43,906 nucleotides of DNA from Enterococcus rivorum (GCF_001742285.1 NZ_MIEK01000028.1:1-43906); one strand, 5' to 3'. Positions 7,370 to 15,486 are shown, counted from the stretch's first letter. A program made the numbers and translations. The notes: generated from the letters alone by a model not told the origin.

Positions 7370-8836
7370 TTAATATCCTCCTTTAGGAACTTTTTGATTT
7401 GGAAAACCTGTGATTCTGCCACCTTCAATAAATCTTTGATGAGTTATTTTTCCAGTTGAATCTAAAATATACTCATATATGCCATCTAGTCCATTAAGAT
7501 TTCCTTTTGTTTGAAGCATAGAGTAAGATTTATTATCACTACCAGTAAAACTTGTAACTCTTCCTTTTGCAAGTTGTTCTTCTGTTATAAAACTTGCAGC
7601 TCTATGGCTTGGGTCATCCTTTAACCCACTACCAATTCTATCAGCATTAGGTATTTCTTTAGAAGCATATTCTCCTTTTAGCTTTTCAAATTGAGACAAG
7701 TCTTTAGCAGTTGTATCAGCCCCACTGGCTTTCTTATTGGGTTTAACAGACTTAGGATTTTGTGTTTTTCCTACATTGAGAACACCTTTTACCATTACGC
7801 CGATTGTAATCATTCCATTTGCTAATAAGGATGCTTTCTCAAGTTTTTCGACAGTGCTTAATTTCTTTCCGGTTACACTATCAATCCCTGTTGCTAACTC
7901 CTTTATTAAGGTAGCGTTTTGTTCATAGAATAATTCATCTATGCCTTTTGGACGTTCACCTTGAATGAAACTCAATCCATATTTATCCACCATTCGGCTT
8001 AGCCATTCATTATAAGCTAGTGTCACTCTAACATCTTCTGCTGTCGCAACATTTTTCCCTTTTTCAACCCAACACCATATTTTACCATATCCTAAATCAA
8101 TTAGTTTGTATTCTCGATTCCCCACATTCGGCGGTCTCTCCTTACCAATGATTCGATCAAGCTCACTCTGTTTTTTTAATTGTTTAAACCAATGAATATC
8201 TGTACCCACTGGTAATTGATACGTTCCATCTTTATTTACGATTGTGTTATTCAAGACAAGAATGCCTTGCATTGCTAACTTCATATCACTTAAGCTATTC
8301 GTAAATAGACCACTTGTTTCTGCTGAAAATTCTCTTAACTTTTCTAGCTTATCCTCTAATTCTCGAATGTCCTCTTCTAAACTCTCCGCCATCTGATTCA
8401 AATTTTTCTGAATGTTTAACAATGAATCTAGAATGTTAGCCACTGGATTCATTCGTGACAACGCTCTTGCGACTACTGCTGATGCTTCCACAGAAGCTTT
8501 CATTGATTTTTTGATTGTTATTTGTTGGTTTAGCTTATCTTCATCTAAATTTCCTTCGCCAGCTATCTTACCGTTAGCAGTTGTATACTGCTGTAATTCT
8601 TGCTCTACATTATCAATTGCTGTAGTCACCTTACTGATAGTAGGAAGAATTAATTCACTAAATAATCCTTTTCCAGCCGTATAAGCTGCTCCTGATAACG
8701 TTTTTCCATCGACAGCAGCAATCACTTTTTGACTGCCTGACTTTAATTGTTCCGTTACCTCTTTCCCGCTGTTCAGATTTGCTTTTAGCCCATTGATTAG
8801 GCTACTGGAATCGGAACTCGAATAGATCAATCCCAA
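7370..8836 (-). CDS. LXG-domain type VII secretion toxin
   Basis: 488-aa polymorphic toxin. Residues 1-~225 form the helical LXG targeting domain (MGLIYSSSDSSSLINGL, then long coiled-coil segments near 145-175). Residues ~225-370 are a linker with a hydrophobic hairpin around residue 350 (MITIGVMVKGVLNVG). The C-terminal ~95 residues are the probable toxin: DPSHRAASF, GIYEYILDSTGKITHQRF, GFPNQKVPKGGY. I could not assign this domain; conserved-looking His residues (SHR, THQ) are candidate active-site positions. The start is TTG 8836, overlapping the Lap2 stop by 10 nt with AGGGGTGA upstream. Operon order Lap1-Lap2-LXG-immunity is standard. No T7SS membrane genes (essB, essC) are in the window. 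Confidence 0.85.
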   Translation of the reverse strand: MGLIYSSSDSSSLINGLKANLNSGKEVTEQLKSGSQKVIAAVDGKTLSGAAYTAGKGLFSELILPTISKVTTAIDNVEQELQQYTTANGKIAGEGNLDEDKLNQQITIKKSMKASVEASAVVARALSRMNPVANILDSLLNIQKNLNQMAESLEEDIRELEDKLEKLREFSAETSGLFTNSLSDMKLAMQGILVLNNTIVNKDGTYQLPVGTDIHWFKQLKKQSELDRIIGKERPPNVGNREYKLIDLGYGKIWCWVEKGKNVATAEDVRVTLAYNEWLSRMVDKYGLSFIQGERPKGIDELFYEQNATLIKELATGIDSVTGKKLSTVEKLEKASLLANGMITIGVMVKGVLNVGKTQNPKSVKPNKKASGADTTAKDLSQFEKLKGEYASKEIPNADRIGSGLKDDPSHRAASFITEEQLAKGRVTSFTGSDNKSYSMLQTKGNLNGLDGIYEYILDSTGKITHQRFIEGGRITGFPNQKVPKGGY

Positions 8837-9189
8837 GGAATATCACCCCTTTTTCTGTATAATTCTTCTTTTTCATTCTCTATTTTTCTGGCTTCTGACT
8901 GATATTCTTCTGAGATTTGCTCGTCCATTTCTTCTAAACGATGCCGAAACAGTTGCTCTTGCGCGTCATTTTCTCTTTGTAGCCGAAGACTTTCACGATC
9001 TCCTTCATAGCTCTCCTCTTCAAGTAACATGCGTAATTCCCTGTATCCCCTTTGCAGGTCTTCCCTCAAATCAGATAGACATTCTTGCATTTTTCGGCTC
9101 TCATCTTTTAAGTCATCTGCCACCGTCTCTTTTTCCAGTATTAAGCGGTCATATTTAGCCCTTTCCAAATCATTACTATTCTTACCCAT
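8827..9189 (-). CDS. LXG-associated helical protein Lap2 (DUF3958-like)
   Basis: 120-aa, highly charged, almost entirely coiled coil (DLERAKYDRLILEKETV, then repeated E/R/Q-rich heptads), ending in RGDIPWD. Small helical partners of this kind (DUF3958, called Lap2) bind the LXG domain and are needed to export the toxin. It has AAGGAG seven bases before ATG 9189, starts 11 nt after Lap1, and its stop overlaps the toxin start. Family assignment rests on position, size and the C-terminal motif. Confidence 0.7.
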   Translation of the reverse strand: MGKNSNDLERAKYDRLILEKETVADDLKDESRKMQECLSDLREDLQRGYRELRMLLEEESYEGDRESLRLQRENDAQEQLFRHRLEEMDEQISEEYQSEARKIENEKEELYRKRGDIPWD

Positions 9190-9200
9190 GACAATACTCC

Positions 9201-9452
9201 TTAGAAATTGATTTTACTATCTTCAATCGCAATCATTTCAGCAATTTTAGGAAAACTTTGACTTTGCTCTTTTACACATTCCACTAAATCAGACAGGTTG
9301 GATAATAGTTGATTACTTAATTCAGCCCCTGCTTTCATACTCGCGACAGTACTTGTTCCTAACGTTACTTGTTGCCCTTTGTTCACTGAAACAGATTGAA
9401 GGCCGCCAACTGCTGCTGTAGCAGTTCCTATATCTGAAGCAATAGTTCCCAT
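9201..9452 (-). CDS. LXG-associated helical protein Lap1 (TIGR04197/DUF3130-like)
   Basis: 83-aa WXG100-like small protein. The closing segment FPKIAEMIAIEDSKI is the signature I associate with TIGR04197/DUF3130 type VII substrates (Lap1), and the Ser/Thr/Gly-rich start is also typical. It is co-exported with, or acts as a targeting factor for, the LXG toxin two genes downstream. AAGGAGTGA precedes ATG 9452. It is the first gene of the four-gene toxin operon; the 200-bp gap to esxA contains the esxA terminator, so the operon probably has its own promoter. Confidence 0.75.
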   Translation of the reverse strand: MGTIASDIGTATAAVGGLQSVSVNKGQQVTLGTSTVASMKAGAELSNQLLSNLSDLVECVKEQSQSFPKIAEMIAIEDSKINF

Positions 9453-9600
9453 ACAGTGTTTTCACTCCTTACCATTCCTTTTTTGGTGCTAATCAAAACA
9501 ACTAGTTATTCCAATCATTTACTCCACTTCATCACTCTACTAATTCTATATTCTATGTATTTCTAACCTACTTTTAAGTTATCCCCTGTAGAAATAAGCG

Positions 9601-9632
9601 AAAAAGGCGAAGAACGTTGCTTTTTCTTCGCC
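9601..9632 (-). terminator. Terminator of esxA
   Basis: GGCGAAGAA (9606-9614) pairs exactly with TTCTTCGCC (9624-9632). On the minus strand the stem is followed by CCTTTTTCGC, a short T-tract. Confidence 0.8.
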
Positions 9633-9650
9633 TACAATCTTCACAAAGAA

Positions 9651-9944
9651 TTAACGATTATTAATCGCTTGTGAAATATCGTTATCCGTATCACGCATAA
9701 TTTGCGCCACAGAACGTAACTGTTGGTTGATTTGTTCTAATAATTCACCAAACTCACGAATCTTAGGTTGTAATTCTACAAATTGGTTATCAAAGCTTTC
9801 AAACCCGCTTCCTTCCCAGTTGGAACGGATAGCCTCTTGTTCTCTCTCAAGGTTAGATAATACTGTTAAAATTTCTTCTGACCCTTGCGTGTATTTTGTA
9901 GCAGATGTTTCTAATTCTTCTGGTGATAATTTAATTTGTGCCAT
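9651..9944 (-). CDS. esxA: WXG100 family protein, EsxA-type
   Basis: 97-aa two-helix protein with the WEG (W-x-G) turn at residues 43-45 and a YxxxE-free C-terminus ending in DISQAINNR. EsxA-type proteins are secreted dimers that are substrates and probable activators of the type VII machinery. ATG 9944 has GGAGG just upstream; the longer frame to 10031 has no ribosome site. It is a single-gene unit with its own promoter (10003-10031) and terminator. In related genomes esxA heads the esaA-essB-essC cluster; here it is alone beside a toxin operon, so it may be a second, orphan copy. Confidence 0.85.
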   Translation of the reverse strand: MAQIKLSPEELETSATKYTQGSEEILTVLSNLEREQEAIRSNWEGSGFESFDNQFVELQPKIREFGELLEQINQQLRSVAQIMRDTDNDISQAINNR

Positions 9945-9983
9945 TCTTTTTCCTCCAATAATAAAATAAAAACTATGTAACAT

Positions 9984-10031
9984 TGAAAATGATTCTGATT
10001 TAATCATATCAATAATTACATAGATGCACAA
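9984..10031 (-). promoter_or_regulatory. esxA promoter with Fur-box-like sequence
   Basis: On the minus strand TTGTGC (10026-10031), a 17-bp spacer and TATGAT (10003-10008) form a good sigma-A promoter. TGAAAATGATTCTGA at 9984-9998, over the expected start of transcription, matches 12 of 15 positions of the 7-1-7 Fur motif TGATAATNATTATCA. Confidence 0.6.
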
Positions 10032-10474
10032 CGTTAATTATAAAATTATTTATTTTCTTTTTTTACTTAAAATAATATTTATTTAAAATTTGTAAAAAAT
10101 CACTTTAAATTAAGAGTACCTAGACTAAAGCCAATCGGCCTTTTTTAAACAACATCTTTTCTGAATTTTTTACATTAATAACATTTTATTTTTTATAAAT
10201 ATAGCAACGCATCTGTCTTGGGTAACTAAAAAAACAGAACAGCATCAAGCTTTTTCGCTAATACTATCCCTTCGTCATTTATTATTTGATTTTCCTCTTA
10301 ACATTTCATTGATTTTTTTAAACACCTTTATCCTATCATTATTCTTCAAAATCAATAGATATATCTAATAAATTTTTTTTAATCTAGAGATGAAGAATTC
10401 AATCTCCAATCATTTTTAAACATTTTTTCTGTATTCTAAGTACTAGCTATATTCAATAGGTATTGGAAATATAG
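10032..10474. other. AT-rich gap between esxA promoter and CRISPR array
   Basis: No open frame with a ribosome site was found. A short GCC-AATC-GGC hairpin with adjoining T-tract near 10132-10148 could end the crRNA transcript or a plus-strand transcript, but the stem is only a few base pairs. Otherwise nothing is seen. Confidence 0.4.
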
Positions 10475-11796
10475 AAAGTAATTTACTAGCTCTAAACAGA
10501 ACTAGACTCAAAGAATTTTTTGACTTTCCACCGTATAATAAATTTCAATCCACTAGCTCTAAACAGAGCTAGACCCTAGATTTTTATTCTACAGATTTTC
10601 AAATAGTAATTTCAATCCACTAGCTCTAAACAGAGCTAGACTTTGTTTGCATTCGTATTTGCTTGTAGACTCATGCCAAATTTCAATCCCCTAGCTCTAA
10701 ACAGAGCTAGACATGGTGAATTAAGTATATTTAAATAGTAACGCATAGATATTTCAATCCCCTAGCTCTAAACAGAGCTAGACATACGCAGAACTAGAAA
10801 AAAGAGTATCCCATTTAATTTCAATCCCCTAGCTCTAAACAGAGCTAGACACGATTATAGTCAAAAAACAATTGCTTGTTGATAATTTCAATCCACTAGC
10901 TCTAAACAGAGCTAGACTATTTTTTACAACACAATACAGGAATACGTTGAATTTCAATCCCCTAGCTCTAAACAGAGCTAGACAAGAACAATTTACTTAT
11001 TTAAGACGCTCACAATCTATTTCAATCCCCTAGCTCTAAACAGAGCTAGACCACTGTCAGAGACGACACAGCACCGCCAGAGTATATTTCAATCCCCTAG
11101 CTCTAAACAGAGCTAGACATTGATACATTAAATCGTAGAGCTTGTTGTAGGTATTTCAATCCCCTAGCTCTAAACAGAGCTAGACAACATAATGACGGCT
11201 CAACTGACGTTATCGAAGCAATTTCAATCCCCTAGCTCTAAACAGAGCTAGACAGAGTGGATGAAAGAACAAATCATAAAAGCTAGTGAATTTCAATCCC
11301 CTAGCTCTAAACAGAGCTAGACCCCTAGCCCAGCTCTAGTAGACGAAGCTAGAGCTGACATTTCAATCCCCTAGCTCTAAACAGAGCTAGACAAAGTATT
11401 AAAAAAACCTTCAGACACTTGGAATATTTCAATCCCCTAGCTCTAAACAGAGCTAGACGCCTGCCTGTACACGTCATATATACGTGTGAGGGATTTCAAT
11501 CCCCTAGCTCTAAACAGAGCTAGACATTAAGGAGGGGAAAAATGAAACCCGAACTAGAAATATTTCAATCCCCTAGCTCTAAACAGAGCTAGACTAAAAT
11601 TATTCGTGGACAAACACAAAGCTGTTATAATTTCAATCCCCTAGCTCTAAACAGAGCTAGACAAGAAACCTCCCTGAACATGCTCCCGAGAAATGGATTT
11701 CAATCCCCTAGCTCTAAACAGAGCTAGACCCTAGACGCAGATAGCCCCAGAGGCGACTTGTGGATTTCAATCCCCTAGCTCTAAACAGAGCTAGAC
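10475..11796 (-). CRISPR. CRISPR array, 20 repeats and 19 spacers, type I-C-like repeat
   Basis: 33-bp repeats start at 10475 (degenerate), 10542, 10609, 10680, 10751, 10818, 10885, 10951, 11019, 11086, 11153, 11221, 11290, 11360, 11426, 11493, 11562, 11630, 11697 and 11764. Spacers are 33-38 nt. On the minus strand the repeat is GTC, a 7-bp stem TAGCTCT/AGAGCTA around GTTT, then GGGGATTGAAAT. This GTC-stem-loop-stem-ATTGAAAT plan matches type I-C repeats from memory. Direction is minus: the left-most repeat is degenerate (old end) and a leader lies on the right. Repeats at 10542, 10609 and 10885 differ by one base (CCAC for CCCC). No cas gene is in the window, so crRNAs would need Cas proteins from elsewhere. 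Confidence 0.97.
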
Positions 11797-11960
11797 AGTG
11801 AAAAAGGTCTATTTCCTTAACCTTTTTCCTTTTTTATCATTTTGATTATCAATAAATTAGATTTTAATGAGAAAACAGACTGTTTTCCCATCGTTTCTCT
11901 TGAATTTTTGGTGCGAATCTCCTGGGGATTTTATGGGCACTTGGGGTTCGCACTTATTTT
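11797..11960 (-). promoter_or_regulatory. CRISPR leader
   Basis: AT-rich sequence next to the newest repeat. It contains an inverted repeat GAAAACAG-A-CTGTTTTC (11871-11887) and, farther upstream, GTGCGAA (11911-11917) facing TTCGCAC (11947-11953) around a G-run-rich segment. Such a block is what I recall from I-C-type leaders, but this should be verified. It should hold the crRNA promoter and the spacer-insertion signals. No ORF lies between 11797 and 12044. Confidence 0.6.
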
Positions 11961-12044
11961 TCTAGATTCATTCTACTTATTTCATACTTAAAAATCTCTT
12001 GACCCTTTTTCAACAAATCTTCAATCTGAAAAGCTCTTTCTATT

Positions 12045-13199
12045 TCATTTTATCATGGTTTCCAATGATTTAGCAATCGGTTTCGCGCCCATTTGTTCCT
12101 TCCCTAACTGGCTAATCTCCTGCTTAATTCGGCTAGATTCTCTTCTTTTTCCTAACTCTTCTGTCTTTTTGACCATTCTCATAGCAATGCGATCGCCATA
12201 ATCTTGACTAAAATTAGTTTCTAAATAAACTTTTTTCTTTGCATTCTGTAAATCTACTTCACTTTTGTTAAAAAATGGCTTCCCACTTGGGTGGACAGGT
12301 TCAACCATGGAATAAATGTATCTTTTCTCTGTGGAAGTTAATAAACTTGTAGGTAATTCAAAATGCTCATCTAAAAATGCTAAAATATGAGTTAATTTAC
12401 TAGGAACAGTTGAATGTTGCGCCAATATTTCTTTCGCCTTCTCCAACAGCTCTTCATTTTCGTCGTCTTCTTTCTTTTCTAGTTCAACCTCTTCTTCCTT
12501 CTCTGGCTCTTGCTCTTTCTTGTAGGCTTGAATTAGCTCATAGATATTTTTATTTAAAATAGTCAGTGTTTCTTGACTTGAAAATTTTTCTTTTCTCCAT
12601 GAAAAAGAGTGTGATTCATTTTTTATTTTGATCCATTCTAACTTAGCAAGGCACAATTGAAACTGCTCAACGATTTCAGCTAAGATATTAATCGTAACTT
12701 CATTGATAATGAAATTTTCCTGTTCTTGTTTGGACGGCTCTAATAGCTTTTTTTGATTCTTATTCACTTCAGAAATAATATAGCGATTGACCGCATTCAT
12801 AAAGATAAATAGATAAGCTTCACAATCATCAGCGTTCTTCAAAACAGATTGCTTTGTATAAAATTGATTCAAGCATTCGGCTACTTTTTGATCCATTGCA
12901 TACGCTTCAAAATCACTCGCTTTGAAACGCATCAAAATATTAATTCGACATTTTTCCAATCTTTTCCGGTACTCTTTTATCGACTCTATATTCTGCTCAT
13001 TTCCTTCATTCATCCATTCTCTTATTTCAGAAAGTACTTCATTATAACTAGCAAATTCACCTTTCAATCCCGCCAACCATTCAATGCGACTATTTGAAAT
13101 ATTGGAGTTTTGAATATTACGATGATTAATGAACACAGTCCCTGCCATGCTGATAAGTACTGTCAATACCGGTATCACATATATCAGAATTTCTGTCAC
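12045..13199 (-). CDS. Membrane-anchored helical protein, unknown, paired with dNTPase
   Basis: 384 aa. One N-terminal transmembrane segment (residues 5-25), then NISNSRIEWLAGLKGEF, a pattern common after the anchor in single-pass proteins of mobile and defence loci, then a long helical cytoplasmic region. A very acidic linker (EKEEEVELEKKEDDENEE, near 232-252) separates a C-terminal helical domain (EEMGAKPIAKS-like tail rich in K and R). It starts 17 nt after the dNTPase stop, so the two are co-transcribed. It ends 85 bp from the CRISPR leader. I do not recognise the family. The anchor plus enzyme pairing suggests a sensor or effector partner of the dNTPase (inference). Confidence 0.6.
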   Translation of the reverse strand: MTEILIYVIPVLTVLISMAGTVFINHRNIQNSNISNSRIEWLAGLKGEFASYNEVLSEIREWMNEGNEQNIESIKEYRKRLEKCRINILMRFKASDFEAYAMDQKVAECLNQFYTKQSVLKNADDCEAYLFIFMNAVNRYIISEVNKNQKKLLEPSKQEQENFIINEVTINILAEIVEQFQLCLAKLEWIKIKNESHSFSWRKEKFSSQETLTILNKNIYELIQAYKKEQEPEKEEEVELEKKEDDENEELLEKAKEILAQHSTVPSKLTHILAFLDEHFELPTSLLTSTEKRYIYSMVEPVHPSGKPFFNKSEVDLQNAKKKVYLETNFSQDYGDRIAMRMVKKTEELGKRRESSRIKQEISQLGKEQMGAKPIAKSLETMIK

Positions 13200-13216
13200 G
13201 TTTTTTCAACTCCTCT

Positions 13217-14530
13217 CTAACTAAACAAACGATCATGTAATTTCTTCGCATAACCATCCGTCATGTTACAAACAAAATCCACAGCCATTTTTAAACGATA
13301 GTAGTCTTTTTTGTCTTCACTACAAAAACGTGTCTCTTTACTGAATAATTTTTCAGCACTTTCAGGGATATTATTAAACAAACGTTTTTCATATTGATTC
13401 ATTTCTTCTTTTTCATATTTCAACACAACAGGTACCAGTTCATCCAGTAAACGACTCATAATATTAAATCCTAGTACTTCTTGGTCTAAAATCTCTTTTG
13501 CAGAAAAAATATTATCAATTGCAAAGGCTTTCAACGCTTCAAATAATTTTACTTCTTCACAATTCTCAATAATCAGCTCTTTGTCAAAATTCCCTTGCAT
13601 AATTTCAGCGTAGTTTTCAACAAAAATAGCACTGGCACTTTGGTAAACTTTCTTTTGAGCTTCTCTTAAAAAATGTTGAATTTCAGCAGCTTCTGTTTCC
13701 GTTTCTTTTATCAAATGGTCAATTTCAGCAGTCTTTTTAACAAACGCAACCAACTCGTTGTAGCTATAAAACCCATAATTATAGGCATCTTCGATATCTG
13801 AAAAGGTGTAAGCTAAGTCATCTGCTGCTTCTAATATGTAAACAAGTGGATGTCTCTTTCCGATACTTCCTGTCGCTTCTTTAATAAGTTTATATTCCTT
13901 TGTCTCTGAATAAAAATAACCAACTTTTTTAGTTAATAAGTTCGTTTTATCCAACTCAATAGAATTAGCCGTGTACTTGATAACCGCATCCATTGTTGAA
14001 GCCGCCAGTTTCATCCCATGCCTAGAGGCACCATTATCGTCATGTATTTTGGTCAATAGCCTGATCGTTTGAGCATTTCCTTCAAAATGAATAAAATCTG
14101 CTTGTTGTTGCGGTGTTAACACCGACCAACAAGGCAAGGCTGAACCATTCTGAATAAACCAAATCCGAATCGCTTCTTCTCCAAAATGACCGAACGGTGG
14201 GTTTCCAATATCGTGAATGAGTGCAGCTGTTTCTAAAAGTCGAAAACTTTCGTCTAGCTCGCTAATTTTGATCCCTTTTCTTCCCAACCCTTTAATGACT
14301 GCCGACAATAAATCTCTCGCATGCATCGCAACTTCCAAACTATGGGTTAAACGCGTTCGAACAAAATCATTTCTTTCTAAAGGAAATACTTGTGTCTTGT
14401 CCTGCAAACGTCGAAAAGAATCACTTTTAACCACTCGACGATAATCACTGGAAAAAACATTTTCTAGCGTTTCTTTACTAGTACCAAAAGAAGGTACCCT
14501 AGTATTACTGACCAACTGATTCCACTCCAT
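13217..14530 (-). CDS. HD-domain dNTP triphosphohydrolase (dGTPase-like)
   Basis: 437-aa enzyme that removes triphosphate from dNTPs. Motifs seen: FRRLQDKTQVFPL near residue 40, RTRLTHSLEVA (first His), the HD signature ETAALIHDIGNPPFGHFGEEAI near 105-125, and EAADDLAYTFSDIEDA (third metal-binding Asp) near 220. Length is typical of bacterial dGTPases. ATG 14530 is preferred: the upstream ATG 14542 directly abuts GAGGAG and would have no spacer. Promoter at 14695-14723; a 14-codon leader ORF precedes it. The partner gene follows by 17 nt. Known biology: dGTPases can stop phage by depleting dNTPs. The position beside CRISPR and toxin genes makes that role plausible here, but a housekeeping dNTPase cannot be excluded. 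Confidence 0.85.
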   Translation of the reverse strand: MEWNQLVSNTRVPSFGTSKETLENVFSSDYRRVVKSDSFRRLQDKTQVFPLERNDFVRTRLTHSLEVAMHARDLLSAVIKGLGRKGIKISELDESFRLLETAALIHDIGNPPFGHFGEEAIRIWFIQNGSALPCWSVLTPQQQADFIHFEGNAQTIRLLTKIHDDNGASRHGMKLAASTMDAVIKYTANSIELDKTNLLTKKVGYFYSETKEYKLIKEATGSIGKRHPLVYILEAADDLAYTFSDIEDAYNYGFYSYNELVAFVKKTAEIDHLIKETETEAAEIQHFLREAQKKVYQSASAIFVENYAEIMQGNFDKELIIENCEEVKLFEALKAFAIDNIFSAKEILDQEVLGFNIMSRLLDELVPVVLKYEKEEMNQYEKRLFNNIPESAEKLFSKETRFCSEDKKDYYRLKMAVDFVCNMTDGYAKKLHDRLFS

Positions 14531-14556
14531 ACTTCTTCTCATCTCCTCTTTTTGGG

Positions 14557-14601
14557 TTAAATAACTACTTCTAAAACTGATACCAATGCTCTGATTCTCA
14601 T
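14557..14601 (-). CDS. Possible 14-aa leader peptide upstream of the dNTPase
   Basis: ATG 14601 with AAGGTGAA upstream encodes MRIRALVSVLEVVI and ends at TAA just before the dNTPase ribosome site. A good ribosome site on such a short frame suggests translational coupling or attenuation. It could also be chance. Confidence 0.3.
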   Translation of the reverse strand: MRIRALVSVLEVVI

Positions 14602-14694
14602 AATGAGTTCACCTTATTATTTTGGAGCACTACAACTCTTTTCTAATACCGATTAATAAGGAAATTATATATTATTTTTAACATTTACAAATGA

Positions 14695-14723
14695 ATTATA
14701 TCAATAATTCTATTTTGAAACAA
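14695..14723 (-). promoter_or_regulatory. Promoter of the dNTPase/membrane-protein unit
   Basis: Minus strand TTGTTT (14718-14723), 17-bp spacer, TATAAT (14695-14700). The leader to the dNTPase start is about 160 nt. A second TATAAT-rich stretch at 14665-14675 could be an alternative. Confidence 0.6.
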
Positions 14724-14771
14724 TATCTTTATACATAAAAACATTGCTACTTCCTCATCTTGACAAACTAA

Positions 14772-14812
14772 ATAGCGATATCAGCCATTGCTAGCTGATA
14801 CCGTTTTAGGTC
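14772..14812. terminator. Hairpin between toxin module and dNTPase unit
   Basis: CGATATCAGC (14774-14783) and GCTGATACCG (14792-14801) pair with one G-T, followed by TTTT on the plus strand. The minus side is only T-rich, so it may serve weakly as terminator for the 14900-17468 operon. Nothing else is seen between 14602 and 14899 except the promoter. Confidence 0.45.
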
Positions 14813-14899
14813 AGTTCATTTCTCAAACAGATTATTTTCCTAATACGATTTCAAAAACTTTATTAGTCGTTGTTCCTTTTAACTCCATCGTATCTAAGT

Positions 14900-15169
14900 T
14901 TATTCTTTTTTAATTTGCTTTCTTTCATCTGGAGCTAATCGCAAATTAGGTTGCTGTTCTTTATCAGAGGGTTGATACTGTTGTCTATCCCACTGCTGAA
15001 CTAATTTTTGCATGTCTAATAATGTCTCTTCCATTCTATTTAGTATTTTAGTTGATTCGTTCTCTACATTTTCTTTATTTTGTTTAGTTTTAGCAACAGT
15101 CTCTTGCGCTAACTGTCGGATTTGCTCTATTTGTCTTTCTTTTGCTCGTTCCAATTCATCTTGCTCCAT
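14900..15169 (-). CDS. Small helical T7SS-associated protein
   Basis: 89-aa charged, helical protein (MEQDELERAKERQIEQIRQ, then a coiled coil and a Q/P-rich tail). ATG 15169 is chosen since AGGAGAG lies four bases upstream; the longer frame to 15205 overlaps nothing useful. Last gene of the reversed lipase-toxin module, 17 nt or more after its neighbour. Helical partners encoded beside T7SS toxins bind the toxin's targeting helix bundle. Function is inferred from context only. Confidence 0.55.
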   Translation of the reverse strand: MEQDELERAKERQIEQIRQLAQETVAKTKQNKENVENESTKILNRMEETLLDMQKLVQQWDRQQYQPSDKEQQPNLRLAPDERKQIKKE

Positions 15170-15222
15170 ATAACTCTCCTTACTGTAACAAGTTAACGTC
15201 TCCACATTTAGAAAAATATTCT

Positions 15223-15486
15223 CTAAAAATCATCCAAGGTTTGTTGCTGTTGCTCAAAAACTTCTGTGACTTTTTTGCCAAACTGGCCTTTTACAGATTG
15301 CTGTAAACTAACACGGGTGTTTTTAAGAGAGCCATTAGCTATTTTAAGTGCTTCTCCCACAGCTTTCTCGACTTTATTTTTGTTGGCAACTGTATTTTGA
15401 TTGATTGCTCGCCCGATTGCTCGAACATTTGCTTTTTGTACATTCTTTTGAAGTTCTTTCCAAAGTTTATCCAAGGTGTCAAACAT
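15223..15486 (-). CDS. Small helical T7SS-associated protein (Lap1/TlaA-like)
   Basis: 87 aa, basic and helical (MFDTLDKLWKELQKNVQKA ... QFGKKVTEVFEQQQQTLDDF). Size, single domain and place directly downstream of a lipase toxin and coiled-coil partner resemble the small chaperone or co-secreted partners of T7SS toxins (YwqI/DUF5344- or Lap1-like). No WXG motif is visible. AGGAG seven bases before ATG 15486. Tight operon spacing of 16-17 nt on both sides. Confidence 0.55.
   Translation of the reverse strand: MFDTLDKLWKELQKNVQKANVRAIGRAINQNTVANKNKVEKAVGEALKIANGSLKNTRVSLQQSVKGQFGKKVTEVFEQQQQTLDDF

Noticed and set aside
10475-11796. Insertion sequence or phage attachment origin for the repeats
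   Set aside because: Regular 33-bp repeats with unique 33-38-nt spacers are diagnostic of CRISPR.
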